DNA from: SVMC01 sp045601345
GTDB lineage: Bacteria > Bacillota > Clostridia > Oscillospirales > Oscillospiraceae
Direction of reading: 5' to 3'
DNA length: 31,575 nucleotides
Assembly (NCBI GenBank): GCA_045601345.1
Contig: JAZRZL010000056.1
Coordinates: 1-31,575, forward strand
Position 1 is the first letter of the stretch. Each line of letters begins with the position of its first letter. The position numbers were made by a program, and so were the translations under genes. This document shows positions 19,301-23,157 of the stretch, one piece after another. Below the pieces are notes generated by a model. The model was given only the letters and a program-made list of their open reading frames with translations, searched no databases and had not been told where the DNA came from.

Positions 19301-20538
19301 GAGTCGTAGCCGACACAAATCTCGGTATGATTGTTACTATCATAAAATACGGGGCTGCCTTTATAGACGGTATCATTTGACGCTTCAACGTCGACACCTC
19401 TTTTGGCTGTATCTCCAAAATATCTTCTCAGAGTAGGGGTGAATGTCCATGATACACTATGCTCGCCATTTGAAATATTATAATACCAGCCGTTTGCACT
19501 AATATCCTGAGGCATTCCACCTGCGGCAATACATTGAGAAGCATAATTTGCACAGTCTCCACCATCAGGATTAAAGTTATAGTAATTATAGTTATTGTAG
19601 AATTCAGCATAGATTTTTTTACCATCAGCTTCTTTGTTTACATATTCATCTGCATAAGCAGCAGCTTTATCAGGGCTATAGTTCGCATAAAAATTTGTTG
19701 TACTCTTTCGTTTTGGCGGCGATATATTGTCTATGGTTGTACTATCAACAGGATTTATTTCCTCTGATTCCTCCAGTTGAGAATGAATTTCCTCTATTTC
19801 TTGGATTGTTGATTCCGTAATGGTACACATACCGGACAAATCAGATTCATCATATTCATCCAAAATTACAATATAGGAATTGTTGTTTTTTTGAAGCGTG
19901 ATTTTATGATAAACACCAAAACCGGAAACATCTGTTGTTACGATATCATCATTGACATCATCATAATCGAAGAATGTCCATTCATAAACGTATACCGTAA
20001 TGGTTCCGTCTTCATTTTGAATTACATGGTCTTTATCAAGTGTTGCAGTGATTTCTGCATCTGTAATTTGTATTTCAGTACGCGACTGAAATTCTTTCAT
20101 ACCTTCTGCGCGCTCAATCGCTTCTTCATTTACGGATTCACTGCTGACCAACGGTGCAGCTGCACTTTTTTTCTTTGGCTGGGGAATCTGCTCTTGGGAA
20201 CTGGTAATCAATTCGGTTTCTCTTTCAGTAAAATACGCATCAATGATGTCGTCAATACTCGTATTGGAGGGTGCGGACTTCGTCGCGGGACGGGTTGGAG
20301 AAACACTTGTGTTGTTTTCGGCTTGATTCGCTGAACCAAACCATTCTTCGGTTAGTGTGTGGCAATTTTCAACGGTATCATTGAATTCGCTGGAATCTTC
20401 GGATATTTCTATTTCTTCCGATGTCACTTCCGGGCGCATATCTTCTGCCGCAGATACATTTCCCTGCAAGCCAGCCAACATACTGACCAACATGGAAACC
20501 GTTAGAAATAGGGATATCCATTTTTTTAGTGTTTTCAT
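10369..20538 (-). CDS. Giant SLH-anchored modular surface protein (amidase, lysozyme-like, beta-helix, cohesins, dockerins)
   Basis: A 3389-residue secreted protein. Order: signal peptide 1-30 (GNVSA end); acidic, low-complexity linker to about 275; Amidase_6 papain-like domain about 281-446; FN3/Ig-like modules about 452-562, 565-665, 670-773; phage-tail-lysozyme-like domain 790-938; two more FN3-like modules about 948-1178; two beta-helix blocks about 1186-1620 and 1625-2197; Cys-rich module 2198-2370; cohesin 2374-2507; dockerin 2509-2571; cohesin 2602-2735; Cys-rich module 2736-2832; cohesin 2836-2971; dockerin 2973-3038; cohesin 3056-3192; three SLH repeats 3209-3389. The ATG has AAAGGAC seven bases upstream. 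SLH repeats should hold it on secondary cell-wall polymer. A role in wall remodelling, adhesion or scaffold assembly is inference. The frame is intact throughout; the 5' part is visibly more AT-rich than the 3' part. Confidence 0.93.
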   Translation of the reverse strand: MKTLKKWISLFLTVSMLVSMLAGLQGNVSAAEDMRPEVTSEEIEISEDSSEFNDTVENCHTLTEEWFGSANQAENNTSVSPTRPATKSAPSNTSIDDIIDAYFTERETELITSSQEQIPQPKKKSAAAPLVSSESVNEEAIERAEGMKEFQSRTEIQITDAEITATLDKDHVIQNEDGTITVYVYEWTFFDYDDVNDDIVTTDVSGFGVYHKITLQKNNNSYIVILDEYDESDLSGMCTITESTIQEIEEIHSQLEESEEINPVDSTTIDNISPPKRKSTTNFYANYSPDKAAAYADEYVNKEADGKKIYAEFYNNYNYYNFNPDGGDCANYASQCIAAGGMPQDISANGWYYNISNGEHSVSWTFTPTLRRYFGDTAKRGVDVEASNDTVYKGSPVFYDSNNHTEICVGYDSANIPIINSHNMDRYHVRWDHWENVDIYTVQLTAKNPRDSIQFTKPSGSAIPYGTTTISWTPVKNATKYQVIILLMDREPDMSNTSESDDANTIILCNSSSITQPQYQIQQSDLFSLKSTQSERWLKIYVAAYNSNGSIIRTGSSYLEVINSELKINVDEIGAIVYQGRHDITGSITSNNNIKRVIGRFLQNGKELKSVEIKPNCKSVSLKESDINNKLIFAELGVGSYTLQITAEDSTGKSVTRNVNFSIETSLLKKIQFEKEDRTTVQYGGVYIRWNAVENAKKYQVRAKVLYGEPDPTNNDENGDLIYNHTETDRHIWLQQADLTGALKQNQWVKIYVAAYTGSGTWICGGQIYLKVANIDDRSSTTLPSDSDNENVVYHYMTSNLGLNTAAACGVLGNMHKQTGGSFSPTLYNESTANNSHDSSTPRKKGDTTALGRYAQLLAWCATNSLDSATWVGLLYFIKYLLETNLNPVYEELKSVENSAQGAYEAAIIWAKNFEECDESTYEERGNLARDTYWAKYSTQTQEERLLPPEIVINQVNVGSFCKNVEKKYKDNLLLHASDSLSLSWTAVDGAAKYRYTLKALDDPGTRDPDNPDEPGTAIYDRAETTNPSLPAFTTEGELYKLGVCAVSESGREGSWALAYIMVYNAPILLLNGVAVGQNDKLDDNKITAKAGDKIKLSWEDVPEATSYDYHIIELAGTDPDPYSGNEEAKKDFGIVKNVPAGTVASIIPEEEGIYKFSVRANGTETDNWSVTYLSVGENPNGAGAVDTNGQTLQSIIDASTGSKAAPTLIRLTEDITECVTVNSGQYIILDLNGHTLNGGNQGSVITNYGTLTLRDSSEDALGKITGGNGGNYGGGVYNYIEASFTMESGTITGCTAQRGGAVYNAREANFTMNGGVISECNYCGIYNDGGHVTMTNGIIKKFYNYSSAGYGGIYNASGTIAIEGGTITDCSYGGIYNYSSGTVTMVDGTIARCGSSSISAGGGIYNFNGTITINGGAIKDCISVHYGGGVYNDSGTLTMTGGTISYCTSSIGGGIYNGARTLTMTGGTISYCTVNNNGGGIYNAGNVTITGGAIKSCTSSTGGGIYNNTGTVTMTEGTISACEANSYGGGIYNVSGSITINGGTITGCGAKTEGNGLYSADGTVTITDGLIRGEILKDYGRIFVSGGQFSQEVNRYYLAVGYVCVPNAQGNADYKVQKKNVEYVAQIGSTKYPTLQKAINVASSAAEIKLIEDTKECVVVASGKNVTIDLNGYIIDAVGAGSVITNHGTLTLKDSGTEEPGRLTGGSAGSGGGVNNDGTFTMEGGLIIDCGSSVSGNGVYNTGIFVMTGGTISRCRATSGSGIYNYSYAELTLDGGVIEDCSATHGGGGIYNHYASIISFTGGTIANCTTSRNGGGGGIYNLGELTLDGGNITNCNASNSNGGGVYNTDIFTMKRGTISSCHASNGGGIYNNDVSLFTLEGGTITECSASNGGGVFVTGTGEFDMVGGTISTCSANGYGGGVYNDRKLFLMDGGTIIDCHAQNDGGGVYNTQGNYNMTAGQIIECRAISAGGGIYNSSGTFTMEDGTISNCQASNGSGVYNNRGNYNMTAGQIKGCRASSNGGGIYNSCGTFTMEDGTIFSCQANYGGGVYSCSNSNSSSIAKTIIKNGAITDCRALAYGGGIYNGGTYESTLTMSGGIISACRADAGAGIYNTQAFTMQGGTISGGRSTGGGGSGVYQKGNTFTMSNGNISGEIRLDGGSIAISGGRFSQDVSDWVTEGLQCTASGDSDYPYVVQSAHTHTASDPVQENVVAATCTKGGSYDEVVYCSDCGEELSRTKKTVEKLGHNYVDGTCTRCGDSASHEHDYTAVVTAPTCTAKGYTTYTCSTCGDTYQADYTSPLGHYLVTDAAIPATCIESGLTEGSHCTRSGCDYRVKQKEIPALGHNYVDGKCTRCNEIDPNYHSPDTPPEDDAPQFVIGKVSGIIGSTVSVPVSIKNNPGIISAYLNLSYDTEKLELLEVEDKALLVDFMIADDLNVSPFRFSWDGAQLKDNITSDGELAVFTFRIKEDCEPGKLPLSLQFNSLDVLNHESQPVSFGVNAGEIEVISYMPGDVDGNLLINAKDVLFLRRYYINQRMAEGQEINLLAGDVDGVPGISARDILYVRRTVLGNPNVILLPAVQEPKTVPRKSAPSRTKAAPDENAPTFIMGSGIGNPGDEITLDLSIQNNPGIISAYLELNYDSEKLELLDIESTNLLKDYMGADDFSAVPYRFSWDGAALKADITENGIIAKLTFKVLQNLDGNEALVSVSYVPGNILNYAADDIDFQTQSGTVGASSHTHSYQSVLTAPTCTEQGYTTYICDVPDCSDTYIADYVPALGHDIVKEAAVAPTCTESGWTEGGYCTRCDYRIAQTEIPATGHNYVDGRCTVCGKLASSGQLTVGSVSGNAGMEVTVPIRISENPGIITVFLDVSYDPTYLQLVKAENTGLLPLSTFEKSNDLSTIPFAMNWEDSKLRQNITMNGVIALLTFRIKQDCPLETFPITVNLRSGNVLDTDLNDVAFDVTNGSIKVVDYMPGDLDDNGEVNARDLMLLRRYLALWQGIEFNALAADVDGIAGITAEDAVVLQRYLAHWVGVSLQRAKAIPSVKSAPKLANADESALISISSAHGAVGEEVSLDVKLENNPGLIALFLNLDYDTNLLSLVKAEKTDLLNVNCFMQTDDISAVPYALNWEGSTLTENLTQTGVIARLTFKILEDCGEQGAEISVSCTPGNILNYDMKRLNVQTKSGIITGTSANNPICRGDETCASHSFTDIPAPSNWAHEGIDYCIANNLMNGTSDTKFNPNGNLTRAQLVTILYRMADSPSVKFESKFSDVKESAYYYDAVIWASEIGIITGYPEGIFKPDAMITREQIATILYRYAGNPEVSDDLDAFPDSKDVSNFAKDALVWATSEKLINGVNSNSIIKLNPKANATRAQTASIIMRYHKAK
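10372..10914 (-). other. Three SLH repeats of the giant protein
   Basis: Residues 3209-3389. Each repeat opens with an aromatic/Asp F(S/T/P)D motif and carries the TR(A/E) signature: LTRAQLVTILYRM (3248-3260), ITREQIATILYRY (3308-3320) and ATRAQTASIIMRY (3373-3385). SLH triplets bind pyruvylated secondary cell-wall polymers. The three repeats closely resemble those of the leucine-rich-repeat protein at 28390-31431. Confidence 0.95.
10963..12333 (-). repeat. Cassette 2: Cys-rich module, cohesin, dockerin, cohesin
   Basis: Residues 2736-3192. The Cys-rich module includes APTCTEQGYTTYIC and GHNYVDGRCTVCG. Cohesin 3 (2836-2971) and cohesin 4 (3056-3192) share NPG(I/L)I with an SYD/DYD strand and a conserved N-W-E or S-W-D motif. 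Dockerin 2 (2973-3038) has two calcium-loop motifs, GDLDDNGEVNARD (Asp2977, Asp2979, Asn2981, Asn2985, Asp2988) and ADVDGIAGITAED. It has the same order as cassette 1, so the region looks like a segmental duplication. Confidence 0.88.
12334..13947 (-). repeat. Cassette 1: Cys-rich module, cohesin, dockerin, cohesin
   Basis: Residues 2198-2735. Two GHNYVDGxCTRC motifs occur at 2247-2258 and 2345-2356. Cohesin 1 (2374-2507) and cohesin 2 (2602-2735) share NNPGIISAYL and RFSWDGA. Dockerin 1 (2509-2571) has loops GDVDGNLLINAKD (Asp2513, Asp2515, Asn2517, Asn2521, Asp2524) and GDVDGVPGISARD. The Cys-rich module is slightly longer than in cassette 2, with an extra CSDCGEE-containing unit at its start. 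Confidence 0.88.
14421..14626 (-). repeat. 153-bp tandem duplication of two beta-helix coils
   Basis: The segment beginning TTGTGCCGTCCTCCATGG at 14421 recurs at 14574, exactly 153 bp (51 codons) away, with few differences over about 50 bp. In protein the duplicated unit is NYNMTAGQI followed by GTFTMEDGTI (starting at residues 1955 and 2006). The near identity at DNA level points to a recent in-frame duplication. Confidence 0.85.
16121..16240 (-). repeat. 75-bp tandem repeat of one beta-helix coil
   Basis: CAGTAGGAAATTGTACC occurs at 16121 and again at 16196, 75 bp (one 25-residue coil) apart, with most intervening bases conserved; TMTGGTISYCT appears twice in the protein (1439 and 1464). 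A related segment, GATACCGCCGCCG-TTGACGATG, recurs 150 bp apart at 16021 and 16171. This is in-frame coil duplication. Confidence 0.8.
17725..18171 (-). other. Degenerate phage-tail-lysozyme domain of the giant protein
   Basis: Residues 790-938. The fold signature is present: NLGLNTAAACGVLGNM at the start and RGNLARDTYWAKY at the end, both typical of the Phage_lysozyme2 family. The expected catalytic Glu in the G-N-x-x-x-E-S-G motif is Gln818 (GNMHKQTGG), and the usual G-(I/L)-x-Q-W stretch is missing. The domain may therefore bind rather than cut peptidoglycan. Confidence 0.7.
19201..19698 (-). other. Amidase_6 (papain-like) domain of the giant protein
   Basis: Residues 281-446. The family pattern is intact: YSPDKAAAYADEYV, then GGDCANYASQCIAAGG with Cys329 as the presumed nucleophile, WYYN, SWTFTPTLRRYF, GSPVFYD, NHTEICVGYD with His404, and the INSHNMDRYHVRW block. 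Such domains are predicted cysteine amidases or peptidases of the NlpC/P60-like clan, usually secreted. Confidence 0.85.
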
Positions 20539-20707
20539 AAAATTTGTCCTTTCTCTATATATTTTTGGCTAACGACATTGCTTTTTTAAAAATTTTCCTC
20601 CTTTCTGAAACAACAGCGCAGCAGCTCGGCTGCCACGAAGAGTTCAAGCTTGAATTTGGTAAGCCCAAACGATAAATCAGCGTTGTTTTGAACATTACCA
20701 TTAAATA
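20539..20707 (-). promoter_or_regulatory. Structured 5' leader of the giant surface-protein gene
   Basis: The presumed leader is about 170 nt. On the minus strand, AAACAACGC (20688-20680) can pair with GCtGTTGTTT (20617-20608, one bulge), enclosing three hairpins: TTTGG/CCAAA (20669-20655, loop GCTTA), TTCAAGCTTGAA (20654-20643) and GCAGC/GCTGC (20633-20621, loop CGA). A strong AAAGGAGG (20604-20597) follows with no well-spaced start codon, and the gene's own AAAGGAC lies further down. It matches no riboswitch class I know. Folding is by eye. Confidence 0.45.
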
Positions 20708-20713
20708 CAGTAT

Positions 20714-20750
20714 ATTATATCAAATATCCTTAGTCCAGGAAATTTCTGGA
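20714..20750 (-). promoter_or_regulatory. Predicted promoter of the giant gene with an overlapping inverted repeat
   Basis: A perfect -10 TATAAT (minus strand, 20714-20719) stands 17 bp from a poor -35, TTTCCT (20737-20742). The -35 lies inside an inverted repeat TCCAG-7-CTGGA (20734-20750). The weak -35 overlapped by a palindrome suggests regulated rather than constitutive transcription. Confidence 0.5.
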
Positions 20751-21015
20751 AATTTATAAACAATTTAAAACGCAAATTTTCACTAACTATAATACATAAG
20801 TGATCCATTTTTGCTGTTGTTGCGAAAAATGCTTGGTTTTTCGCGTTAAATTTTTTCGTTGGATAATTCCTAGAGAATTTAGGTGATATATGCCCCTGCA
20901 TTAAAACTGCTCCCAGAGGATGAGCATAGCAACTTGCCGGACTGACCCAAAATCATTTTGAATAGTCAAAGCAGTATTTGTTGACAAAAAGTGATAACAA
21001 TCAAAAGTTGCAAAA
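20751..21015. other. AT-rich intergenic stretch without a recognised gene
   Basis: No credible gene was found. The only notable element is a weak hairpin, GCGAAAAA (20822-20829) with TTTTTCGC (20837-20844). The small open frames that cross this stretch either run through the tRNA-Pro gene or have no ribosome binding site. Confidence 0.5.
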
Positions 21016-21054
21016 AACAAATAAAAACAGGGCAAAACATAGAGTTTTGCCCTG
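21016..21054 (-). terminator. Intrinsic terminator of tRNA-Pro
   Basis: On the minus strand, an 11-bp perfect stem CAGGGCAAAAC/GTTTTGCCCTG (21054-21044 with 21038-21028) with a five-base loop is followed by TTTTTATTTGTTTTTT. Confidence 0.93.
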
Positions 21055-21060
21055 AAAAAA

Positions 21061-21138
21061 TGGTCCGGGTTGCGGGACTTGAACCCACGGTCTCTTGGTC
21101 CCAAACCAAGCGCGATACCAAACTTCGCTAAACCCGGA
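21061..21138 (-). tRNA. tRNA-Pro, anticodon TGG
   Basis: The 78-nt cloverleaf has acceptor TCCGGGT/ACCCGGA, anticodon stem CTTGG/CCAAG around loop TTTGGGA (anticodon TGG, proline), T-loop GGTTCAAGTCC and an encoded CCA. It is a single gene with its own promoter and terminator. Confidence 0.96.
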
Positions 21139-21182
21139 TATTGTGTTAGAGCTGCGGGATAATCCTCTCGCGGCGTACTCCT

Positions 21183-21211
21183 ATTATAGCGGATATATAT
21201 GGTAATTGCAA
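21183..21211 (-). promoter_or_regulatory. Predicted promoter of tRNA-Pro
   Basis: On the minus strand, TTGCAA (21206-21211), a 17-bp spacer and a perfect TATAAT (21183-21188) lie 44 bp upstream of the tRNA. Confidence 0.85.
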
Positions 21212-21267
21212 GGGAAAAATAAGGCACTTTCTGCCCCAAAAGAGGGATTGAAGGCAGTTTTATATGG

Positions 21268-22251
21268 TTAGAGCGGGCGGATGGTGACTTCGCCGGAGGA
21301 TATTTTGGCGCGGGCACCATCGGGGTATTCGACTAGGAGGGCGGCTTCGCGGTCGCAATCCAGGGCGAAGGCCGGTTTTGCTCCTGTGGGGCGGAGTATC
21401 TGCACGGGCTTTCCAAGGGTGATGCAGCGGCTGCGATAGCGCTCCATGATGGTGTCCTGCTCTGTGAGCATCGTTTCCTTCAGGCGGTACATGGCGCGGA
21501 CAATGGCGGCGGTCAGGGCGTTGCGATCAGGGGCTTTGCCTGTCTGCATGGCAAGAGAGGTGGCAATTTCCGAGATTTCCGGGGGAAAATCCGAGGGGAG
21601 CTGGCAGCAGTTCAGGCCAACGCCTACGACAATATATTCTGCCCTGCCGCTTTCCATCTCTACGAAAAGCTCGGTCAGAATGCCGCAGAGCTTTTTCCCG
21701 TTGGCCATCAGGTCATTGACCCATTTGATATCGGCGCACAGGCCGGTTTCCTCTTCAATGGCATCGGCGATGGCCAGCGCGGCAGCAGCCGTGAGGTGCA
21801 TCACCTGTGCGGGCAGCACATCCGGGCGCAAAAGGACACTGAAATAAATGCCCATACCCTCCGGGGAATGGAAGCTTCTCCCCAGTCGGCCACGTCCCTT
21901 GCTCTGTGCCTCTGTGACGATACAGGTACCCTCCGGCGCTCCGGCAGAGGCAAGCTGCTTTACCAGATCGTTGGTGGATTCCACCTGCGCAATGACCGCA
22001 ACACTATCCTGCCACGGATGGCCGGACAGATGGTGCCGAATTTCCTCCTCTGACAGGTGGGAGGTCGCAGAAATCAGGCGATAGCCCTCTTTTTGACGGG
22101 AGGCAATTTCATAGCCCTCTTTTCGCAGGGCATCCACTGCCTTCCATACGGCGGTACGAGAAATATGCAGGCGCTCTGCAATTTTTTGCCCGGAGATTGG
22201 GGCATCACCAGAGCGCAGAAGGGACAATACCTCATGCTTTGTCATTACCAT
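21268..22251 (-). CDS. birA: Bifunctional biotin-protein ligase / biotin repressor BirA
   Basis: Attaches biotin to acyl carrier proteins of carboxylases and, through its HTH, can repress biotin genes. The product (about 327 residues) has an N-terminal winged HTH (about 5-60; SGQKIAERLHISRTAVWKA), the BPL catalytic domain with VESTND, SKGRGRLGRSF (biotinyl-AMP loop) and KWVNDLM, and a C-terminal SH3-like domain (RAKISSGEVTIRPL). Three in-frame ATGs occur 6 bp apart (22257, 22251, 22245) within a CATTAC triplication; the AAGG at the end of the upstream gene is best spaced for 22251. The gene begins within a few bases after the stop of the zinc-ribbon gene, so the two are coupled. Confidence 0.93.
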   Translation of the reverse strand: MVMTKHEVLSLLRSGDAPISGQKIAERLHISRTAVWKAVDALRKEGYEIASRQKEGYRLISATSHLSEEEIRHHLSGHPWQDSVAVIAQVESTNDLVKQLASAGAPEGTCIVTEAQSKGRGRLGRSFHSPEGMGIYFSVLLRPDVLPAQVMHLTAAAALAIADAIEEETGLCADIKWVNDLMANGKKLCGILTELFVEMESGRAEYIVVGVGLNCCQLPSDFPPEISEIATSLAMQTGKAPDRNALTAAIVRAMYRLKETMLTEQDTIMERYRSRCITLGKPVQILRPTGAKPAFALDCDREAALLVEYPDGARAKISSGEVTIRPL

Positions 22252-22261
22252 TACCATTACC

Positions 22262-22753
22262 TTACCTTAATCGAGAAAATATAACACAAAGGCCGCCAAT
22301 GACCAAAATTGCACCCAGCACGACAAATACGATCCATGCCGCATTGCCGGAGGCTGCTTCCTCCCCGGAGTCTTCCTCTACAGGGGCATCCTCCATATAA
22401 TCCTCATAAGCCTCCATCAGCTCCTCCTCATCCACCGGCTGGGGTGGGCGGGAGAGAAGATTTCGGCACTGGCGTGCGCGTTCCAAATCCGGCCTGTCCA
22501 CATAGAGCTTGCCCGGTTCCTCATGCCCCGGCAGTACGCGGACAAAAATGCCGTTGCCCGCATAGGTGTAGCAGACAATCTCCATTCGATAAAGCAGCTC
22601 GGGCAGCTCCCATGCGCTGTCACCGACCGTCTCCTCCAAAAAAACCGGGTCAAGCGCAGGCTTGGAGGGGAGCGTTTCTACCAGCGGCGTGCCGCAATCC
22701 GTGCAGACGGTAAAGCCCGGACGGTATTCACTTTTACATTTCGGACACCACAT
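22262..22753 (-). CDS. Zinc-ribbon protein with C-terminal membrane helix
   Basis: Function unknown. The 163-residue protein starts at ATG 22753 (MWCPKCKSEY), with AGGAAG about eight bases upstream. An N-terminal zinc ribbon, CPKC-12-CTDCG type (Cys3, Cys6, Cys17, Cys20), is followed by a middle region ending in GKLYVDRPDLERARQCRNLL that resembles DUF2007-like signal-transducer modules. Then comes a very acidic linker and one C-terminal membrane helix (AAWIVFVVLGAILVIGGLCV) with a short basic tail. The topology suggests a cytoplasmic ribbon tethered to the membrane. It is immediately upstream of birA and probably shares its mRNA, without an obvious functional link. Confidence 0.8.
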   Translation of the reverse strand: MWCPKCKSEYRPGFTVCTDCGTPLVETLPSKPALDPVFLEETVGDSAWELPELLYRMEIVCYTYAGNGIFVRVLPGHEEPGKLYVDRPDLERARQCRNLLSRPPQPVDEEELMEAYEDYMEDAPVEEDSGEEAASGNAAWIVFVVLGAILVIGGLCVIFSRLR

Positions 22754-22821
22754 CAGGCTCACTTCCTTTCTACCCTTACTTTGCCACAAATCCTCCCAAA
22801 TGTCAAACATTTTTCCGCACG

Positions 22822-22850
22822 TTGCATTTCGTGTCGGAATATGCTATCAT
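22822..22850 (+). promoter_or_regulatory. Predicted promoter of the UPF0237-UPF0210 pair
   Basis: TTGCAT (22822-22827), a 17-bp spacer and TATCAT (22845-22850) lie 28 bp ahead of the ACT-protein start. Confidence 0.65.
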
Positions 22851-22877
22851 TATAAAAACTATAGGAGGCAATGCATC

Positions 22878-23147
22878 ATGCGCGTTATCGTTACTGTTTA
22901 CGGCCTTGACCGGGTTGGCATCATCTATGGAGTATGCCGCCTTCTGGCACAGGCGAATATCAATATTCTGGACATCAGCCAGACCGTCATGCAGGAGTTT
23001 TTCACCATGACCATGCTGGCCGATATGTCCGCTGCTACGCAGGAGCTGACCGCCATCCGCGCTCAATTAAACGAGCTTGGCGAGGAGCTGGGCGTTCACA
23101 TCCGCATCCAGAGTGAGGATCTCTTCACTGCCATGCACACTGTCTGA
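22878..23147 (+). CDS. ACT domain protein, UPF0237 family
   Basis: An 89-residue protein that is essentially one ACT domain, a fold that usually binds amino acids or other small ligands; MRVIVTVYGLDRVGII is the family's opening, and its length is typical. The ATG at 22878 has AGGAGG at 22862-22867. The stop overlaps the ribosome binding site of the following UPF0210 gene. This two-gene pair is widely conserved in Firmicutes and archaea, so the ACT protein probably senses a ligand for, or regulates, the UPF0210 partner. The ligand is unknown. Confidence 0.93.
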   Translation: MRVIVTVYGLDRVGIIYGVCRLLAQANINILDISQTVMQEFFTMTMLADMSAATQELTAIRAQLNELGEELGVHIRIQSEDLFTAMHTV

Positions 23148-23157
23148 GGAGGCCGCC

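Noticed and set aside
10369..20538. Pseudogene or misassembly producing an over-long frame
   Set aside because: All domains are complete, in frame and in a sensible order from signal peptide to wall anchor, with a proper ribosome binding site and a terminator hairpin.
20576..20604. Possible leader peptide (ATG at 20578, seven codons) after the AAAGGAGG in the giant gene's leader
   Set aside because: The spacing of about 18 bases is too long, and the tiny frame has no regulatory codon pattern.
20608..20690. Possible c-di-GMP riboswitch in the giant gene's leader
   Set aside because: A GGCAGCCGAGCTGC segment is reminiscent of the 3' part, but the conserved GCAAACC and GACGCAAAGCC blocks are missing.
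20822..20844. GCGAAAAA/TTTTTCGC hairpin as a terminator
   Set aside because: The stem is short with mostly A-T pairs and there is no upstream plus-strand gene to terminate.
20701..20901. Minus-strand frame of 66 codons upstream of the giant gene
   Set aside because: It overlaps the predicted promoter, has AT-rich composition, no ribosome binding site and no recognisable motif.
20901..21320. Minus-strand frame of 139 codons between birA and the giant gene
   Set aside because: It runs straight through the tRNA-Pro gene and its terminator, so it cannot be a normal coding sequence.
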